Source: DASUPK01 sp963763955
GTDB taxonomy: Bacteria > Actinomycetota > Thermoleophilia > Solirubrobacterales > 70-9
Reading direction: 5' to 3'
Length of the DNA: 64,000 bases
NCBI GenBank assembly: GCA_963763955.1
Contig: CAVXQP010000009.1
Location: 1 to 64,000 of the forward strand
A model generated the notes under the pieces. It did no database searches, was not told the origin of the DNA, and saw nothing but the letters and a program-made list of their open reading frames with translations. Below, piece by piece: positions 39,729 to 49,207 of the stretch (positions are counted from its first letter, which is position 1; each line of letters begins with the position of its first letter). Made by a program: the position numbers and the translations under genes.

Positions 39729-41414
39729 TCATGCCGCGCGCCCTCCCGCGGCGGGCTCGCGGCGGGCGCGCTCCGCCTGCCTGACGCGGGACATCCACTC
39801 CGCCGCGGAGATCTCTCCCGTGACCAGGCCCGCGAGACCCTCGAGCGAGGACGCATCCATGCCCGACTTGCGGACGGCCTCGGCCATCAGCGGCACCGAG
39901 TCGAGCGCCTCGGAGGCCTGGCCGATGATGCCCGGGATCTGGTCGGCCGGGGTGTCCTGGCCGAGCAGCTCGCCGGCGCGGCGGTTTCGGCTTCCCTCGG
40001 CCAGGATCGTCGCGGTGAGGTCCCCGACACCGGCGATGCCGGCGAAGGTCTCGTGCTCGGCCCCGCGGGCGAGCGCGTAGGCGACGCATTCCCGCCACAC
40101 CTGGGCGGTGGCGATCCCCGCGGCGTTCATGCCCTGCTCCTGGGCCGCTGCCCCGGCAAGGGCGGCTGCGTTCTTGGCCGCGCCCGCGACCTCCACACCG
40201 ATCATGTCCTCGGAGCGCTCGCAGACCAGGCCAGCCTCGTCGAAGACGCTGCCAAGCTGGTCGCGCAGGTCGGCGTCGCGGCTGCCGAGCACCAGCGCCG
40301 CCGTCCCGGACACCGCCTCCTTGGCGTGCGCCGGTCCGCCGAGCGAGGCGGTCGCGCGAGCACGGATCCGCTCGGAGACGTATTCGGAAGGCAGCGTCGC
40401 CATCGGGGCGACCATCCCCTTGCTCAGCAGCAGGACCGAGGCGCGCTGGCCGACACGATCGCCGATCGCGCCGACGGCCTGCGGCAGGGCGGCCGACGGA
40501 ACCGCCAGGCAGACCAGGTCGATGCCGGCCAGCTCGATGTCCGCCGCCCGCTTGACGGTGAGAGAGTCGGGGAGCTGGACCCCGGGCAGGTACTCCTCGT
40601 TGGTCCGGGTGTCATTCATCTCCTCCGCCCGCTCCGGGGTTCGCGTCCCCAGCTGGACGTCGAGCCCGCCACGGGCGAGGAGCACCGCCACGGCCGTGCC
40701 CCAGCTTCCAGCCCCGATCACCGCCGCCTTGCGTAGCGGGGGCAACCCGCCCAGCCACTCCCACTGCAACTCGATCACCGGCCAGATACGGGCGCCGACC
40801 GAGTTGGCGAGCGCCGGGGACGGGTCCTCGGTGCGCGGGAAGGTGAGGGCGCGCCCAAGCCGGACCTTGACCTTCTTCGGGCGGATCCTCCAGCCGCGTC
40901 TGACCTGTTCGGTGCCGTGGACGGCGACCGGGAGGACGGCCGCGCCCGTCTCCAGGGCCAGGCGACCGAAGCCACGCTTCGGCCGTGCCAGGGAGCCCGT
41001 CCGGTGTCTGGTCCCCTCCGGGAAGATGCAGACGGCGCCGCCGCGCTCCAGCACGTCCCGCGAGGTGATCAGGGTCTGCTCGTCCGACTGTCCGCGGCGC
41101 ACGGGATAGGCGCCGAGCCTGTTCAGGATCCACCCCTGCCAGCGCTTCTCGAAGAGCTCGACCTTCGCGACGTAGTGGAGGGGCCGCCCGAGGGGAAGCG
41201 AGGCGGCGATCACGAAGGGGTCGAGGAAGCTGCGGTGGTTCGCGACGACGATCAGCGGCCCCTTGACCTTGCCGTGCTCGCGTCCGATCCGCGAGAGCCG
41301 GAAGTAGGCGAGGAAGAAGGGGACGAGGATGAGGCGAGCGAGGAAGTAGAGCGGGCGATTGACGCCGTGCTCCCGCGTGAAGCGGTGGTAGCTGAGCAGT
41401 CTCTCCTCGTCCAT
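39729..41414 (-). CDS. Fusion protein: 1-acylglycerol-3-phosphate acyltransferase (PlsC) plus glycerol-3-phosphate dehydrogenase (GpsA)
   Basis: One uninterrupted 561-residue frame joins two phospholipid enzymes. Residues about 20-215 are PlsC: NHRSFLDP (HX4D, residues 59-66), YPVRRGQSDEQTLI, FPEGTRHRTG (131-140). Residues about 228-545 are GpsA: NAD motif AAVIGAGSWGTAVAVLLARG (GAGSWGTA at 234-241), VKRAADIELAGIDLVCLAVP, LGGPAHAKEAVSGTAALVLG, and catalytic-region GVEVAGAAKNAAALAGAAAQ plus IAGVGDLTATILAEGSRNRR. GpsA makes glycerol 3-phosphate and PlsC adds the second acyl chain, so the fusion links the first and third steps of phosphatidate synthesis. The linker is only about a dozen residues with no start codon or ribosome site, arguing against two genes. 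Confidence 0.93.
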   Translation of the reverse strand: MDEERLLSYHRFTREHGVNRPLYFLARLILVPFFLAYFRLSRIGREHGKVKGPLIVVANHRSFLDPFVIAASLPLGRPLHYVAKVELFEKRWQGWILNRLGAYPVRRGQSDEQTLITSRDVLERGGAVCIFPEGTRHRTGSLARPKRGFGRLALETGAAVLPVAVHGTEQVRRGWRIRPKKVKVRLGRALTFPRTEDPSPALANSVGARIWPVIELQWEWLGGLPPLRKAAVIGAGSWGTAVAVLLARGGLDVQLGTRTPERAEEMNDTRTNEEYLPGVQLPDSLTVKRAADIELAGIDLVCLAVPSAALPQAVGAIGDRVGQRASVLLLSKGMVAPMATLPSEYVSERIRARATASLGGPAHAKEAVSGTAALVLGSRDADLRDQLGSVFDEAGLVCERSEDMIGVEVAGAAKNAAALAGAAAQEQGMNAAGIATAQVWRECVAYALARGAEHETFAGIAGVGDLTATILAEGSRNRRAGELLGQDTPADQIPGIIGQASEALDSVPLMAEAVRKSGMDASSLEGLAGLVTGEISAAEWMSRVRQAERARREPAAGGRAA

Positions 41415-41495
41415 GCCTGGCGCCTCCTTGGGGGCGCACTAGATCGAAACCCCACCCCAACGGGCAGTTACAGGCGGGCCATTCCTCCCAGATGC

Positions 41496-42524
41496 CTACC
41501 AGGCGGCCTCGAGGATGGCGGCCAGCTCATCGCGCTTGACCTCGCCCGGTGTCATGTGCTCGAGCTCGGGCCGGGCCATCGCGACGTCGAGCACCTCGTC
41601 CAGGCGGCCGCGGTCAGGGCCGAGCTCACCGAGCCGCCGGTGTCCGCCGAGATCGGCGATCCGCTCGCGGAGGTGGGCTGAGTCCGTGCCGAGCGCCGCC
41701 GCCAGCTCCTCCATGCGCTCGGGTGCCCGTGCGCGCATCGCATTCATGGTCTCGGGGAGCAGCGCAGCGTAGGTCTCGGCGTGTGGCGTGCCGAGCACCG
41801 AGACCGTCGTCTGGCCCAGCACGTGATGGAGGGCGATCCCGGCGCGGTCGACTGCGATCGCGCAGAGGAGCGCCCCGGTGGCGAGCGCCGCACGATTGCG
41901 CTCGCCCGGGGACTGATCCAGGGCCGTCGCGATCAACCCGGCACCGCGCAGGCCGGCCTCGCGTGAGGTCCCATCCGCGAGCGGCGTGGACAGCGAGTCG
42001 GCGCCGTGGGCAAGGGCGTTCATCGCCGTTGCCCGCAGCTGTGGCTCCGGCGCGCTGGTCATCGCATCCGTGTAGCCGATGACCAGCTCGGGGCGCACCC
42101 CCGCGGCTGCGTCGTGGCCGGCGGGAAGCCGGTGGATCGCGGTGATCGGTGCCCCCGAGAGGGTGGTCGGGATCGCAGCGACCGAGGCGCCGCGGACCGC
42201 CGCGACCGCCTTCGCCGAGTCGATCACCCGCCCGCCGCCCAGTGCGACCAGACGGTCGGATGCGATCTCGTCGACGATCGCCGCGGCGGCTTCGGGCACC
42301 CTGCCCGCGGGCACCAGGTGGGTTCTGCCGGCGCCCTCGCCGAGACCCGATGCGTCGGAGAGAGCGCGCGAGGTGGAGAGCAGCTCGAAGTCCTCCCAAC
42401 CCTCGGCGGCCAGCGTACCGAGCGGATGGGTGACCGGACCACCGTAGAGGAGCAGTTTCCTCCGCTCGTCGACGTACTCGACCCAGTTCCCCTCTCCGGG
42501 CGGCTTCAGCTGATCGGAGGACAA
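41496..42524 (-). CDS. Iron-containing alcohol dehydrogenase, maleylacetate reductase-like
   Basis: A 342-residue group III dehydrogenase. The NAD-binding part shows VALGGGRVIDSAKAVAAVRG and VAAIPTTLSGAPITAIHRLP. The metal and active-site region shows TAMNALAHGADSLSTPLADG, ALHHVLGQTTVSVLGTPHAE and TYAALLPETMNAM, where HHVLG and HAETYA correspond to the maleylacetate reductase pattern. Substrate is uncertain: a 2-oxo acid or aldehyde reductase is also possible. It lies between tRNA-Thr and the plsC-gpsA fusion, on the same strand. Confidence 0.85.
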   Translation of the reverse strand: MSSDQLKPPGEGNWVEYVDERRKLLLYGGPVTHPLGTLAAEGWEDFELLSTSRALSDASGLGEGAGRTHLVPAGRVPEAAAAIVDEIASDRLVALGGGRVIDSAKAVAAVRGASVAAIPTTLSGAPITAIHRLPAGHDAAAGVRPELVIGYTDAMTSAPEPQLRATAMNALAHGADSLSTPLADGTSREAGLRGAGLIATALDQSPGERNRAALATGALLCAIAVDRAGIALHHVLGQTTVSVLGTPHAETYAALLPETMNAMRARAPERMEELAAALGTDSAHLRERIADLGGHRRLGELGPDRGRLDEVLDVAMARPELEHMTPGEVKRDELAAILEAAW

Positions 42525-42526
42525 GA

Positions 42527-42598
42527 GCCCGGAGTGGGACTCGAACCCACAGCCTCCTGATTACAAATCAGGTGCTCCACCAGTTGAGCTATCCGGGC
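42527..42598 (-). tRNA. tRNA-Thr (anticodon UGU)
   Basis: The minus strand folds into a complete cloverleaf: acceptor GCCCGGA pairs with TCCGGGC, D arm TAGCTCAACTGGTGGAGCA, anticodon stem CCTGA/TCAGG with loop TTTGTAA (anticodon TGT), and T arm GTGGGTTCGAGTCCCAC. 72 bases without an encoded CCA. In many bacteria tRNA-Thr lies near sigH and the rpmG-secE region, which fits its place downstream of sigH here. Confidence 0.97.
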
Positions 42599-42641
42599 CG
42601 CCCGGACAGGGTAGGCCCGCGCTCAGCGCCAAGTGAGCGCT

Positions 42642-42670
42642 GGGCGGTCAGGCACCCCGCCTGACCGCCC
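42642..42670. terminator. Perfect 12-bp GC hairpin between tRNA-Thr and the 110-residue gene
   Basis: GGGCGGTCAGGC at 42,642-42,653 pairs fully with 42,659-42,670 across a 5-base loop. A weaker 7-bp hairpin (42,619-42,640) is adjacent. There is no T-run, as is usual for hairpins in high-GC actinobacteria. It may end transcripts arriving from the right on the minus strand, insulating tRNA-Thr, or be a processing site for the tRNA precursor. The rest of 42,599-42,834 holds no gene. Confidence 0.55.
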
Positions 42671-42834
42671 GGTGCTGCCGCCGCGCCCGCGGGCAGCGCG
42701 ATCGGCGCAGCGGCCGAGGATCCCCCCGATGGCATACCTGGGTCTCACATGCGACTCATCGGCACCGGGCAGGGTGAACCCGATCCCGAAAAGTCCGCAT
42801 GGCTCGACGAACGGCCGGGCATAGACTGGGGACG

Positions 42835-43167
42835 ATGAGCCCTTCGCGCAAGCTCAAAGAGACCATCCAGGACCCCGGCGCCGCGGCGGCCCGGGGCCGC
42901 TGGCTGGCACGGGGCGCCTGGCTGCTCGCGGCCGCGGAGGTGGTGCTCGCGGTCCGCAACCACATCAGCGGCCGCCTGACGGAGAAGGAGCGCAAGCGGA
43001 TGCTCGAGATCGTCCGCTCCTCCAAGGGCCGCCCGTCGAACCTCTCCGACCGTCAGCGGAAGGAGCTCCGGACCCTGCTCGACAAGGTGGAGCCGCGCGA
43101 GCTGGCCAAGACGGTGGCGACCTCGGGTTTCGCCAGCCGCTTCGCGAAGGGCATGCGCCGCAAGTAG
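42835..43167 (+). CDS. Small basic protein with a membrane-like helix
   Basis: From ATG 42,835 the 110-residue protein reads MSPSRKLKETIQDPGAAAAR, then a hydrophobic helix (GAWLLAAAEVVLAVRNHISG), then a basic helical half (LTEKERKRMLEIVRSSKGRP, LSDRQRKELRTLLDKVEPRE) ending SRFAKGMRRK. It recalls small actinobacterial membrane-associated proteins. A start at 42,799 would add 12 residues without support. Convergent with sigH; the strong hairpin at 43,217 separates them. Confidence 0.7.
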   Translation: MSPSRKLKETIQDPGAAAARGRWLARGAWLLAAAEVVLAVRNHISGRLTEKERKRMLEIVRSSKGRPSNLSDRQRKELRTLLDKVEPRELAKTVATSGFASRFAKGMRRK

Positions 43168-43216
43168 AAGCGGCCGCCCCGGTCTCCCGGAGCGGCCAGC
43201 AGCCGCAAGCCGCTCT

Positions 43217-43249
43217 ATCTGACGCGGCGGGGCAACCGCCGCGTCAGAT
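43217..43249. terminator. Bidirectional hairpin terminator
   Basis: A perfect 14-bp stem (ATCTGACGCGGCGG at 43,217-43,230 with its complement at 43,236-43,249) closes a 5-base GGCAA loop. It lies between the convergent ends of the 110-residue gene and sigH, 49 and 51 bases away. No T-run is present, so it would act as a GC-type terminator for both. Confidence 0.75.
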
Positions 43250-43300
43250 GCCGGCGGCGCCAGCGGCTGCGCCTGATGGCGGCTGCCGTGCCTACCAAGC

Positions 43301-43999
43301 TCACACCTTCACCGCGCGTGAGTCGAGGTGGATGCCGACCTTGCGCTTGACGCGCTGCAGCGCGTTGTCGACGGTCTTCGTGTCGCAGTCGAGCCGCTCG
43401 CCGATCACCTCGTACGAGTGACCGTCGAGGTAGAGCGCGAGCACGCGGCTCTCGAGCTCTGAGAGGACGCTGGTCAGGCAGGCGACCAGGCTCTCGAGCT
43501 CCTCGCCCGCGATCACCTGGTTGGCGGGATCGCGGACGGCCGGGCCGGGGAGGACCTCCTCCAGCGTCGTCTCGGAGTCGGGGCCCGCCGCCGCCGGCGT
43601 CTGGCTGAACGAGACGTACTGGTTGAGCGGCGTGTGCTTGTTGCGCGTCGCGGTCTTCACTGCGGTGATGATCTGCCGGGTGATGCAGAGCTCGGCGAAC
43701 CCGCGGAAGCTCGACTCGCGCTCGGGGCGGTAGTCGCGGATCGCCTTGAACAGGCCAAGCATCCCCTCCTGCATCAGGTCGTCGGCGTCGCCGCCCAGCA
43801 GGAAGTAGGACGAGGACTTCACGCGCACGAAGCGCCGGTAGCGGCGCACCAGCTGGTCGTATGCGTCGGTCCGGCCGTTCTTCGCCAGGGCGACCAGGAA
43901 CTCGTCGTCCGGGCCGGGACCGGTGTTGCGGGCGCCCTCGGGAATCGCTCGGCCGGGGACGACCGCGTGCTCATCAGTGCTCGGGGTAGGAACAGCCAC
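43301..43999 (-). CDS. sigH: SigH-type (sigma-30 family) RNA polymerase sigma factor
   Basis: The 232-residue protein belongs to the family of Bacillus SigH: DAYDQLVRRYRRFVRVKSSS, GGDADDLMQEGMLGLFKAIR, DYRPERESSFRGFAELCITR and QIITAVKTATRNKHTPLNQY match it closely. Region 4 reads LSELESRVLALYLDGHSYEV and IGERLDCDTKTVDNALQRVK. In sporulating Firmicutes SigH starts the developmental programme; in non-sporulating relatives it drives competence or other genes. Its place near rlmB-cysS matches the ancestral order. In this organism the role is unknown. Confidence 0.92.
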   Translation of the reverse strand: MAVPTPSTDEHAVVPGRAIPEGARNTGPGPDDEFLVALAKNGRTDAYDQLVRRYRRFVRVKSSSYFLLGGDADDLMQEGMLGLFKAIRDYRPERESSFRGFAELCITRQIITAVKTATRNKHTPLNQYVSFSQTPAAAGPDSETTLEEVLPGPAVRDPANQVIAGEELESLVACLTSVLSELESRVLALYLDGHSYEVIGERLDCDTKTVDNALQRVKRKVGIHLDSRAVKV

Positions 44000-44295
44000 A
44001 GCAACCTCCTCTTAAGGGGTCTTCTGTGGCGCCCAGTTCCTCCCCTGAGGCGCCGGTTCGGGCGATTTCCATCAGGCTCGACCTGAGGTTCACCCTTGTC
44101 GCGGAGCAGCCTACTCGGCAGCCCGCGAATGTCAACCACAGTTCGGAGCCGATGCAATTCGGGTTGCAGGATCCGTGCCTGGGGGTGTCTCGATAGAGCG
44201 ATCCGTCCGCGGGCGCTGCTAATCGGTAGCGCGCTCGGCGTGCGACCGGCCACGGATAGCTGCGAGGGTCCGGATCAGCGACCGGAGGAGGAGAG

Positions 44296-45030
44296 ATGGA
44301 GGCGACCGGAAATCGGATCGAGCCCGGCAGGGTGATCGGCGAGGCCTTCGAGACCTACCAGAGCCAGGCCGGGCCGCTGCTGGGCGGGGCGCTGATCGTG
44401 ATCGGGATCGCAGGGGTGATCGAGGGGATCCTGGCGATCACCGGGAGCCTGATCCTCGCCCTGCTCGGGGTCCTGATCGGGCTCGCGGCGAGCTTCCTCT
44501 ACACCGGTTACGTGGTGAAACTGGTGCAGGACGTGCGCGACGGACGGCGCGACTTCACCGTCGGAGAGCTCTTCTCACATGCCGCCCCTTTTGTCGGCAC
44601 GCTGGTCCTGAACGGGATCCTGGCCGGGATCGCGATCGCGATCGGGTTTGTCTTGATCATCGTGCCCGGGCTGATCCTGCTGACGATCTGGGCCGTGATC
44701 GCGCCGTCGATCGTGGTCGAGGACAGGGGCGTCTTCGAGGCCTTCGCCCGAAGCCGGGAGCTGGTTCGGGGCCACGGCTGGCAGGTCTTCGGCGCAATCG
44801 TGCTGGCCTTCCTGATCGTGTTCGTGGTCGGCTTGGTCGCCTCGATCGTCGGGGCGGCGATCGGCAACGTCGGCCAGGTCATCCTGCAGACCGCCGCGAG
44901 CGTGGCGACCGCGCCCGTCGCGGCGCTCGTTTCGAGCATTCTCTTCTTCGATCTCGGCGGTGGCAGCGGGGCGCCCGCTGCGTCCATGCCTCCGGCCTCC
45001 GCCGCCGAGCCGCCCGCGCCGGCGGCCTAG
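44296..45030 (+). CDS. Multi-pass membrane protein (glycerophosphoryl-diester phosphodiesterase membrane-domain type)
   Basis: The 244-residue protein has about six membrane helices (LLGGALIVIGIAGVIEGILA, LILALLGVLIGLAASFLYTG, LVLNGILAGIAIAIGFVLII, VFGAIVLAFLIVFVVGLVAS) and the family features VVKLVQDVRDGRRDFTVGEL and FARSRELVRGHGWQVFGAIV. A GGAGGAGAG ribosome site lies before the ATG, and the C-terminus is an Ala/Pro tail. Function unknown. The 296 bases upstream hold no gene; they must include the promoters of this gene and of sigH. Confidence 0.82.
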   Translation: MEATGNRIEPGRVIGEAFETYQSQAGPLLGGALIVIGIAGVIEGILAITGSLILALLGVLIGLAASFLYTGYVVKLVQDVRDGRRDFTVGELFSHAAPFVGTLVLNGILAGIAIAIGFVLIIVPGLILLTIWAVIAPSIVVEDRGVFEAFARSRELVRGHGWQVFGAIVLAFLIVFVVGLVASIVGAAIGNVGQVILQTAASVATAPVAALVSSILFFDLGGGSGAPAASMPPASAAEPPAPAA

Positions 45031-45034
45031 CCGG

Positions 45035-45508
45035 TCAGTCGGGGGTGCACTCGCCCGGGCTGTCGGAGAGCTTGCCGAGCAGCTCGTTGAGCGTCTCGAT
45101 CTCCTCCTCGCTGAGCACGGCGCTCAGCCGGCGATCGATGTCCTCGACGTGGCCGGGCGCGGCTTCCCTCAGCTTCGCCAGCCCATCGTCGGTGAGAAGC
45201 GCATAGCTCACCCGCGCGTCTGACTCGCACTCGCCCTTCTCGACCAGTCCCTGGTCCTCGAGGCGGTCGAGCAGCCGGGTGATCCCCGACGGCGAGAGCT
45301 GCAGGTCGTTCGCCAGATCGATCCGGCGCATCCCGTTCTCGTCGGCCCTGGAGAGGAGCAACAGGCAGCCGTAGTCGTTGATCGTCAGCCCGTGGCTGGA
45401 CAGCAGCGTGGCGCTGAGCTCGCGGGTGAGCGTCGCGTATGCGCCGAGCAGCTTGCCGAAGGCATCCGTCGAGGGAAGTGTTTTAGTTGTCAACTGTTGT
45501 GTAGTCAA
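45035..45508 (-). CDS. MarR-family transcriptional regulator
   Basis: The 157-residue winged-helix protein shows FGKLLGAYATLTRELSATLL, the helix-turn-helix MRRIDLANDLQLSPSGITRL, the wing LEDQGLVEKGECESDARVSY, and ALLTDDGLAKLREAAPGHVE. No ATG is available near the start; TTG 45,508, or a second TTG 15 bases further on, must be used. Both lie within a stretch rich in TTGAC/TCAAG sequence, so the regulator probably binds close to its own start. It is divergent from the YceI-flavin reductase pair, which it likely represses. Confidence 0.9.
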   Translation of the reverse strand: MTTQQLTTKTLPSTDAFGKLLGAYATLTRELSATLLSSHGLTINDYGCLLLLSRADENGMRRIDLANDLQLSPSGITRLLDRLEDQGLVEKGECESDARVSYALLTDDGLAKLREAAPGHVEDIDRRLSAVLSEEEIETLNELLGKLSDSPGECTPD

Positions 45509-45541
45509 GTATTCCTGCTAAGATGCTTGATAGGTCAAGTA
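45485..45541. promoter_or_regulatory. MarR operator region between marR-type gene and yceI
   Basis: This stretch contains AGTTG-T-CAACT (45,485-45,495), TCAAG (45,505-45,509) and the dyad CTTGA-TAGG-TCAAG (45,526-45,539). GTCAAGTA occurs twice, 30 bases apart, about three helical turns. Dyads with TTGA/TCAA arms are usual for MarR proteins. Confidence 0.55.
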
Positions 45542-45569
45542 AGTCTAGCTCACCAAAAGGAGTCATTCA

Positions 45570-46115
45570 ATGGCCACAGCACAAGCAGAGTCAACCATCC
45601 CGACCGGCAGCTGGCAATCCGATCCGATTCATTCGAGCATCGGGTTCGCCGTCAAGCACATGGTTGGGACATTCCGCGGCACATTCAAGGAGTTCGACGC
45701 GCGCGTCAGCGACGCCTCCGGTAGCCCGGAGATCTCCGGTCGCGCGAAGGTCCAGAGCGTCCAGGTGCCGGAGGAGAACCTCTATGGACATCTCCTCTCT
45801 CCCGAGTTCTTCGACGCCGAGCAACACCCCGAGATCATCTTCGAGTCGAAGGAGATCTCGAAAGACGGCGACCAGCTGGTCGTCAACGGCGAGCTGACCG
45901 TCAAGGGCAACACCAAGCCGGTCCTCGCCCGTGGCGGGATCAGCGGCCCGTTGCTCGGCCCGGATGAGAACGAGAGGCTCGGCATAGACCTCGAGACCAA
46001 GGTCGACCGCCACGACTACGGCCTCGACTGGCAGATGGATCTCCCCGGTGGCGGCGGAGTCCTCGGTGACGAGGTCACCCTGACCGTTCACCTCGAGCTC
46101 ATCAAGGAGGCGTAG
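45570..46115 (+). CDS. YceI-family lipocalin-like protein
   Basis: A 181-residue YceI domain: TGSWQSDPIHSSIGFAVKHM, VGTFRGTFKEFDARVSDASG, HLLSPEFFDAEQHPEIIFES, GELTVKGNTKPVLARGGISG. YceI proteins have a lipocalin-like barrel that binds polyisoprenoid or similar lipids. No signal peptide, so cytoplasmic here. AAAAGGAG precedes the ATG. It is followed after 5 bases by the flavin reductase. Confidence 0.95.
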   Translation: MATAQAESTIPTGSWQSDPIHSSIGFAVKHMVGTFRGTFKEFDARVSDASGSPEISGRAKVQSVQVPEENLYGHLLSPEFFDAEQHPEIIFESKEISKDGDQLVVNGELTVKGNTKPVLARGGISGPLLGPDENERLGIDLETKVDRHDYGLDWQMDLPGGGGVLGDEVTLTVHLELIKEA

Positions 46116-46120
46116 GGACC

Positions 46121-46687
46121 ATGAAGGTGCTCGCGATTTCAGGCAGTCTGCGTCGCGACTCCCACAACACCACGCTCCTGCGGGCGGCGGCGGAGTTGCT
46201 GCCGCCGCCCGTGGAGCTCGAGTTCTTCGACGGGCTCAAGGCGGTCGAGCCTTATGACGAAGACGACGACGGGGGGGCTGGCCCTGGTGGCGCCCGCCGC
46301 CTGCGTGACGCGATCGAGTCGGCCGACGCCATCCTGATCGCCACCCCCGAATACAACTCCTCGCTTCCCGGCCAGCTCAAGAACGCCATCGACTGGGCGT
46401 CGCGGCCCCTCGGCACCAACGCCCTCTGGGGCAAGCCCGTTGCGGTCGTCGGCGCCAGCACCGGGATGTTCGGCGCGGTCTGGGCACAGGCCGAGATCCG
46501 GAAGGCCCTCGCAGCGAGCGGGGCGCGAGTGATCGAGAAGGATCTGCCCGTCGGCCACGCCGACGAGGCGTTCACGGACGACGGCCGGCTCGCAGACGCG
46601 GAGGTGCGCGAGCGCTTCGTCGAGATGCTCGACGAGCTGATCGCACTCGCGGAGCAGGTTGGCGAGCCCCAGCGGGCAGCGGCCTAG
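46121..46687 (+). CDS. NADPH-dependent FMN reductase (flavodoxin-like quinone reductase)
   Basis: The 188-residue protein shows the flavodoxin-like FMN loop VLAISGSLRRDSHNTTLLRA, the ILIATPEYNSSLPGQLKNAI signature and PVAVVGASTGMFGAVWAQAE. Related enzymes (ChrR, YhdA, azoreductase types) reduce quinones and chromate and protect against electrophile stress, consistent with a MarR-controlled unit. A short acidic Asp/Gly insert (DEDDDGGAGPGG) is unusual. Confidence 0.94.
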   Translation: MKVLAISGSLRRDSHNTTLLRAAAELLPPPVELEFFDGLKAVEPYDEDDDGGAGPGGARRLRDAIESADAILIATPEYNSSLPGQLKNAIDWASRPLGTNALWGKPVAVVGASTGMFGAVWAQAEIRKALAASGARVIEKDLPVGHADEAFTDDGRLADAEVRERFVEMLDELIALAEQVGEPQRAAA

Positions 46688-46738
46688 CGACGGATCGGGA
46701 CGGGGACCGGACGTCCTCGTCCCATAGGCTTGCCGGCG

Positions 46739-47134
46739 ATGGAGCGCCGGGAAGGCATAGACGCGCCCGACCAGGACGCCTTCGCAGCCTTCGCGGGCCG
46801 CGCGTCCGATGGGCCGGTCTACATGCTCAACCTGCTCGAGTTCCTGCCCGATGGCGGCGCCGAGCGCTACGCCGAGTACGGCGAGGCGGTGGCGCCGCTG
46901 CTGGAGCGGGCCGGCGGCAAGGCGGTCTTCGCCGGACGGGTCGCCGAGTCGTTGATCGGCGAGGGCTCCTGGGACCTGATGCTGCTGGTCTCCTACCCGA
47001 GCAGGCAGGCGTTCCTCGACATGGTCTCCTCGCCGGAGTACCAGAAGATCGAGCACCTGCGGAGCCAGGCGCTGGGGCGGTCCGAGCTCAGGGCAATGGA
47101 CGCACTCGACCCGGAGACGCCGGCCGCCGGCTAG
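46739..47134 (+). CDS. DUF1330-family (dimeric alpha-beta barrel) protein
   Basis: 131 residues: MERREGIDAPDQDAFAAFAG, GPVYMLNLLEFLPDGGAERY, KAVFAGRVAESLIGEGSWDL, LVSYPSRQAFLDMVSSPEYQ. The ferredoxin-like barrel with YPSRQAFLDMV is the DUF1330 mark. Function unknown in the family; some members bind small molecules. It overlaps the convergent rlmB by 4 bases. Confidence 0.85.
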   Translation: MERREGIDAPDQDAFAAFAGRASDGPVYMLNLLEFLPDGGAERYAEYGEAVAPLLERAGGKAVFAGRVAESLIGEGSWDLMLLVSYPSRQAFLDMVSSPEYQKIEHLRSQALGRSELRAMDALDPETPAAG

Positions 47135-47787
47135 CCGCGCTGCCTGCGGGCCTCGAACAGGATCACCGCCGCCGCGACCGAGGCGTTCAGTGACCCCACG
47201 CTCCCCGCGACCGGGATCGAGACGAGCTCATCGCAGGTCTCGGCGACCCGCGGGCGCAGGCCAGACCCCTCGGAGCCGAGCACGAGGATGGCTCTGCCCG
47301 ACCAGTCGACATCGGTGTAGACGCGCTCGGCCTCCGCTGCGGCGCCGTAGACCCATGCCTCGCGCGCCTTCGCCTCCCCCAGCCAGTCGGCCAGGTTTTT
47401 TACCCGGGCGACCGACAGGTGTTCCACGGCGCCGGCCGATGCCTTGCCCGCAGCGGGGGTCACCGACGCGGCGCGCCGCTCGGGGATCACCACTCCGGCC
47501 GCGCCGGCGACCTCGGCCGCGCGGCAGACCGCCCCGAGGTTGTGCGGGTCCTGGATCTGATCGAGCGCGACGACCAGCGCGTCATCGGCTTCCAGGAGGG
47601 AGTTCGGGTCCGCGTACGGGTAGGGATCCACCTCGGCAACCACGCCCTGGTGGTCCGGCGACCCGCATAGTCGCTCGAGCTCGTCGGGCCCGGTGTCGGG
47701 GGCCCGCCAGATCCGATGGACCCGGCGGCGGCCCCGCTCGGCCTCGGCGACCGGACGGCGGCCGTAGATCCGCTCGCGGTCCGGCAC
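47131..47787 (-). CDS. rlmB: SpoU/TrmH-family 23S rRNA 2'-O-methyltransferase (RlmB type)
   Basis: The 218-residue protein begins VPDRERIYGRRPVAEAERGR, the usual RlmB N-terminal substrate-binding opening. Its SPOUT domain has ALDQIQDPHNLGAVCRAAEV (motif 1, DPHNLGAV), ILVLGSEGSGLRPRVAETCD (motif 2) and IPVAGSVGSLNASVAAAVIL (motif 3). It methylates G2251 of 23S rRNA. GTG 47,787 overlaps the cysS stop region, so cysS and rlmB are cotranscribed. Somewhat shorter than E. coli RlmB, with a trimmed N-terminal domain. Confidence 0.92.
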   Translation of the reverse strand: MPDRERIYGRRPVAEAERGRRRVHRIWRAPDTGPDELERLCGSPDHQGVVAEVDPYPYADPNSLLEADDALVVALDQIQDPHNLGAVCRAAEVAGAAGVVIPERRAASVTPAAGKASAGAVEHLSVARVKNLADWLGEAKAREAWVYGAAAEAERVYTDVDWSGRAILVLGSEGSGLRPRVAETCDELVSIPVAGSVGSLNASVAAAVILFEARRQRG

Positions 47788-47788
47788 G

Positions 47789-49138
<1,350 letters not shown>

Positions 49139-49207
49139 GTCGCGGATGCTATTGGCGCTCAGAAACCCGCATATTCCGTGCGCAAATCGAAAAGGACCTT
49201 AGAACTG

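Noticed and set aside
49139..49207. Possible T-box or other leader before cysS
   Set aside because: The divergent space is only 69 bases and shows no T-box sequence or specifier-loop structure.
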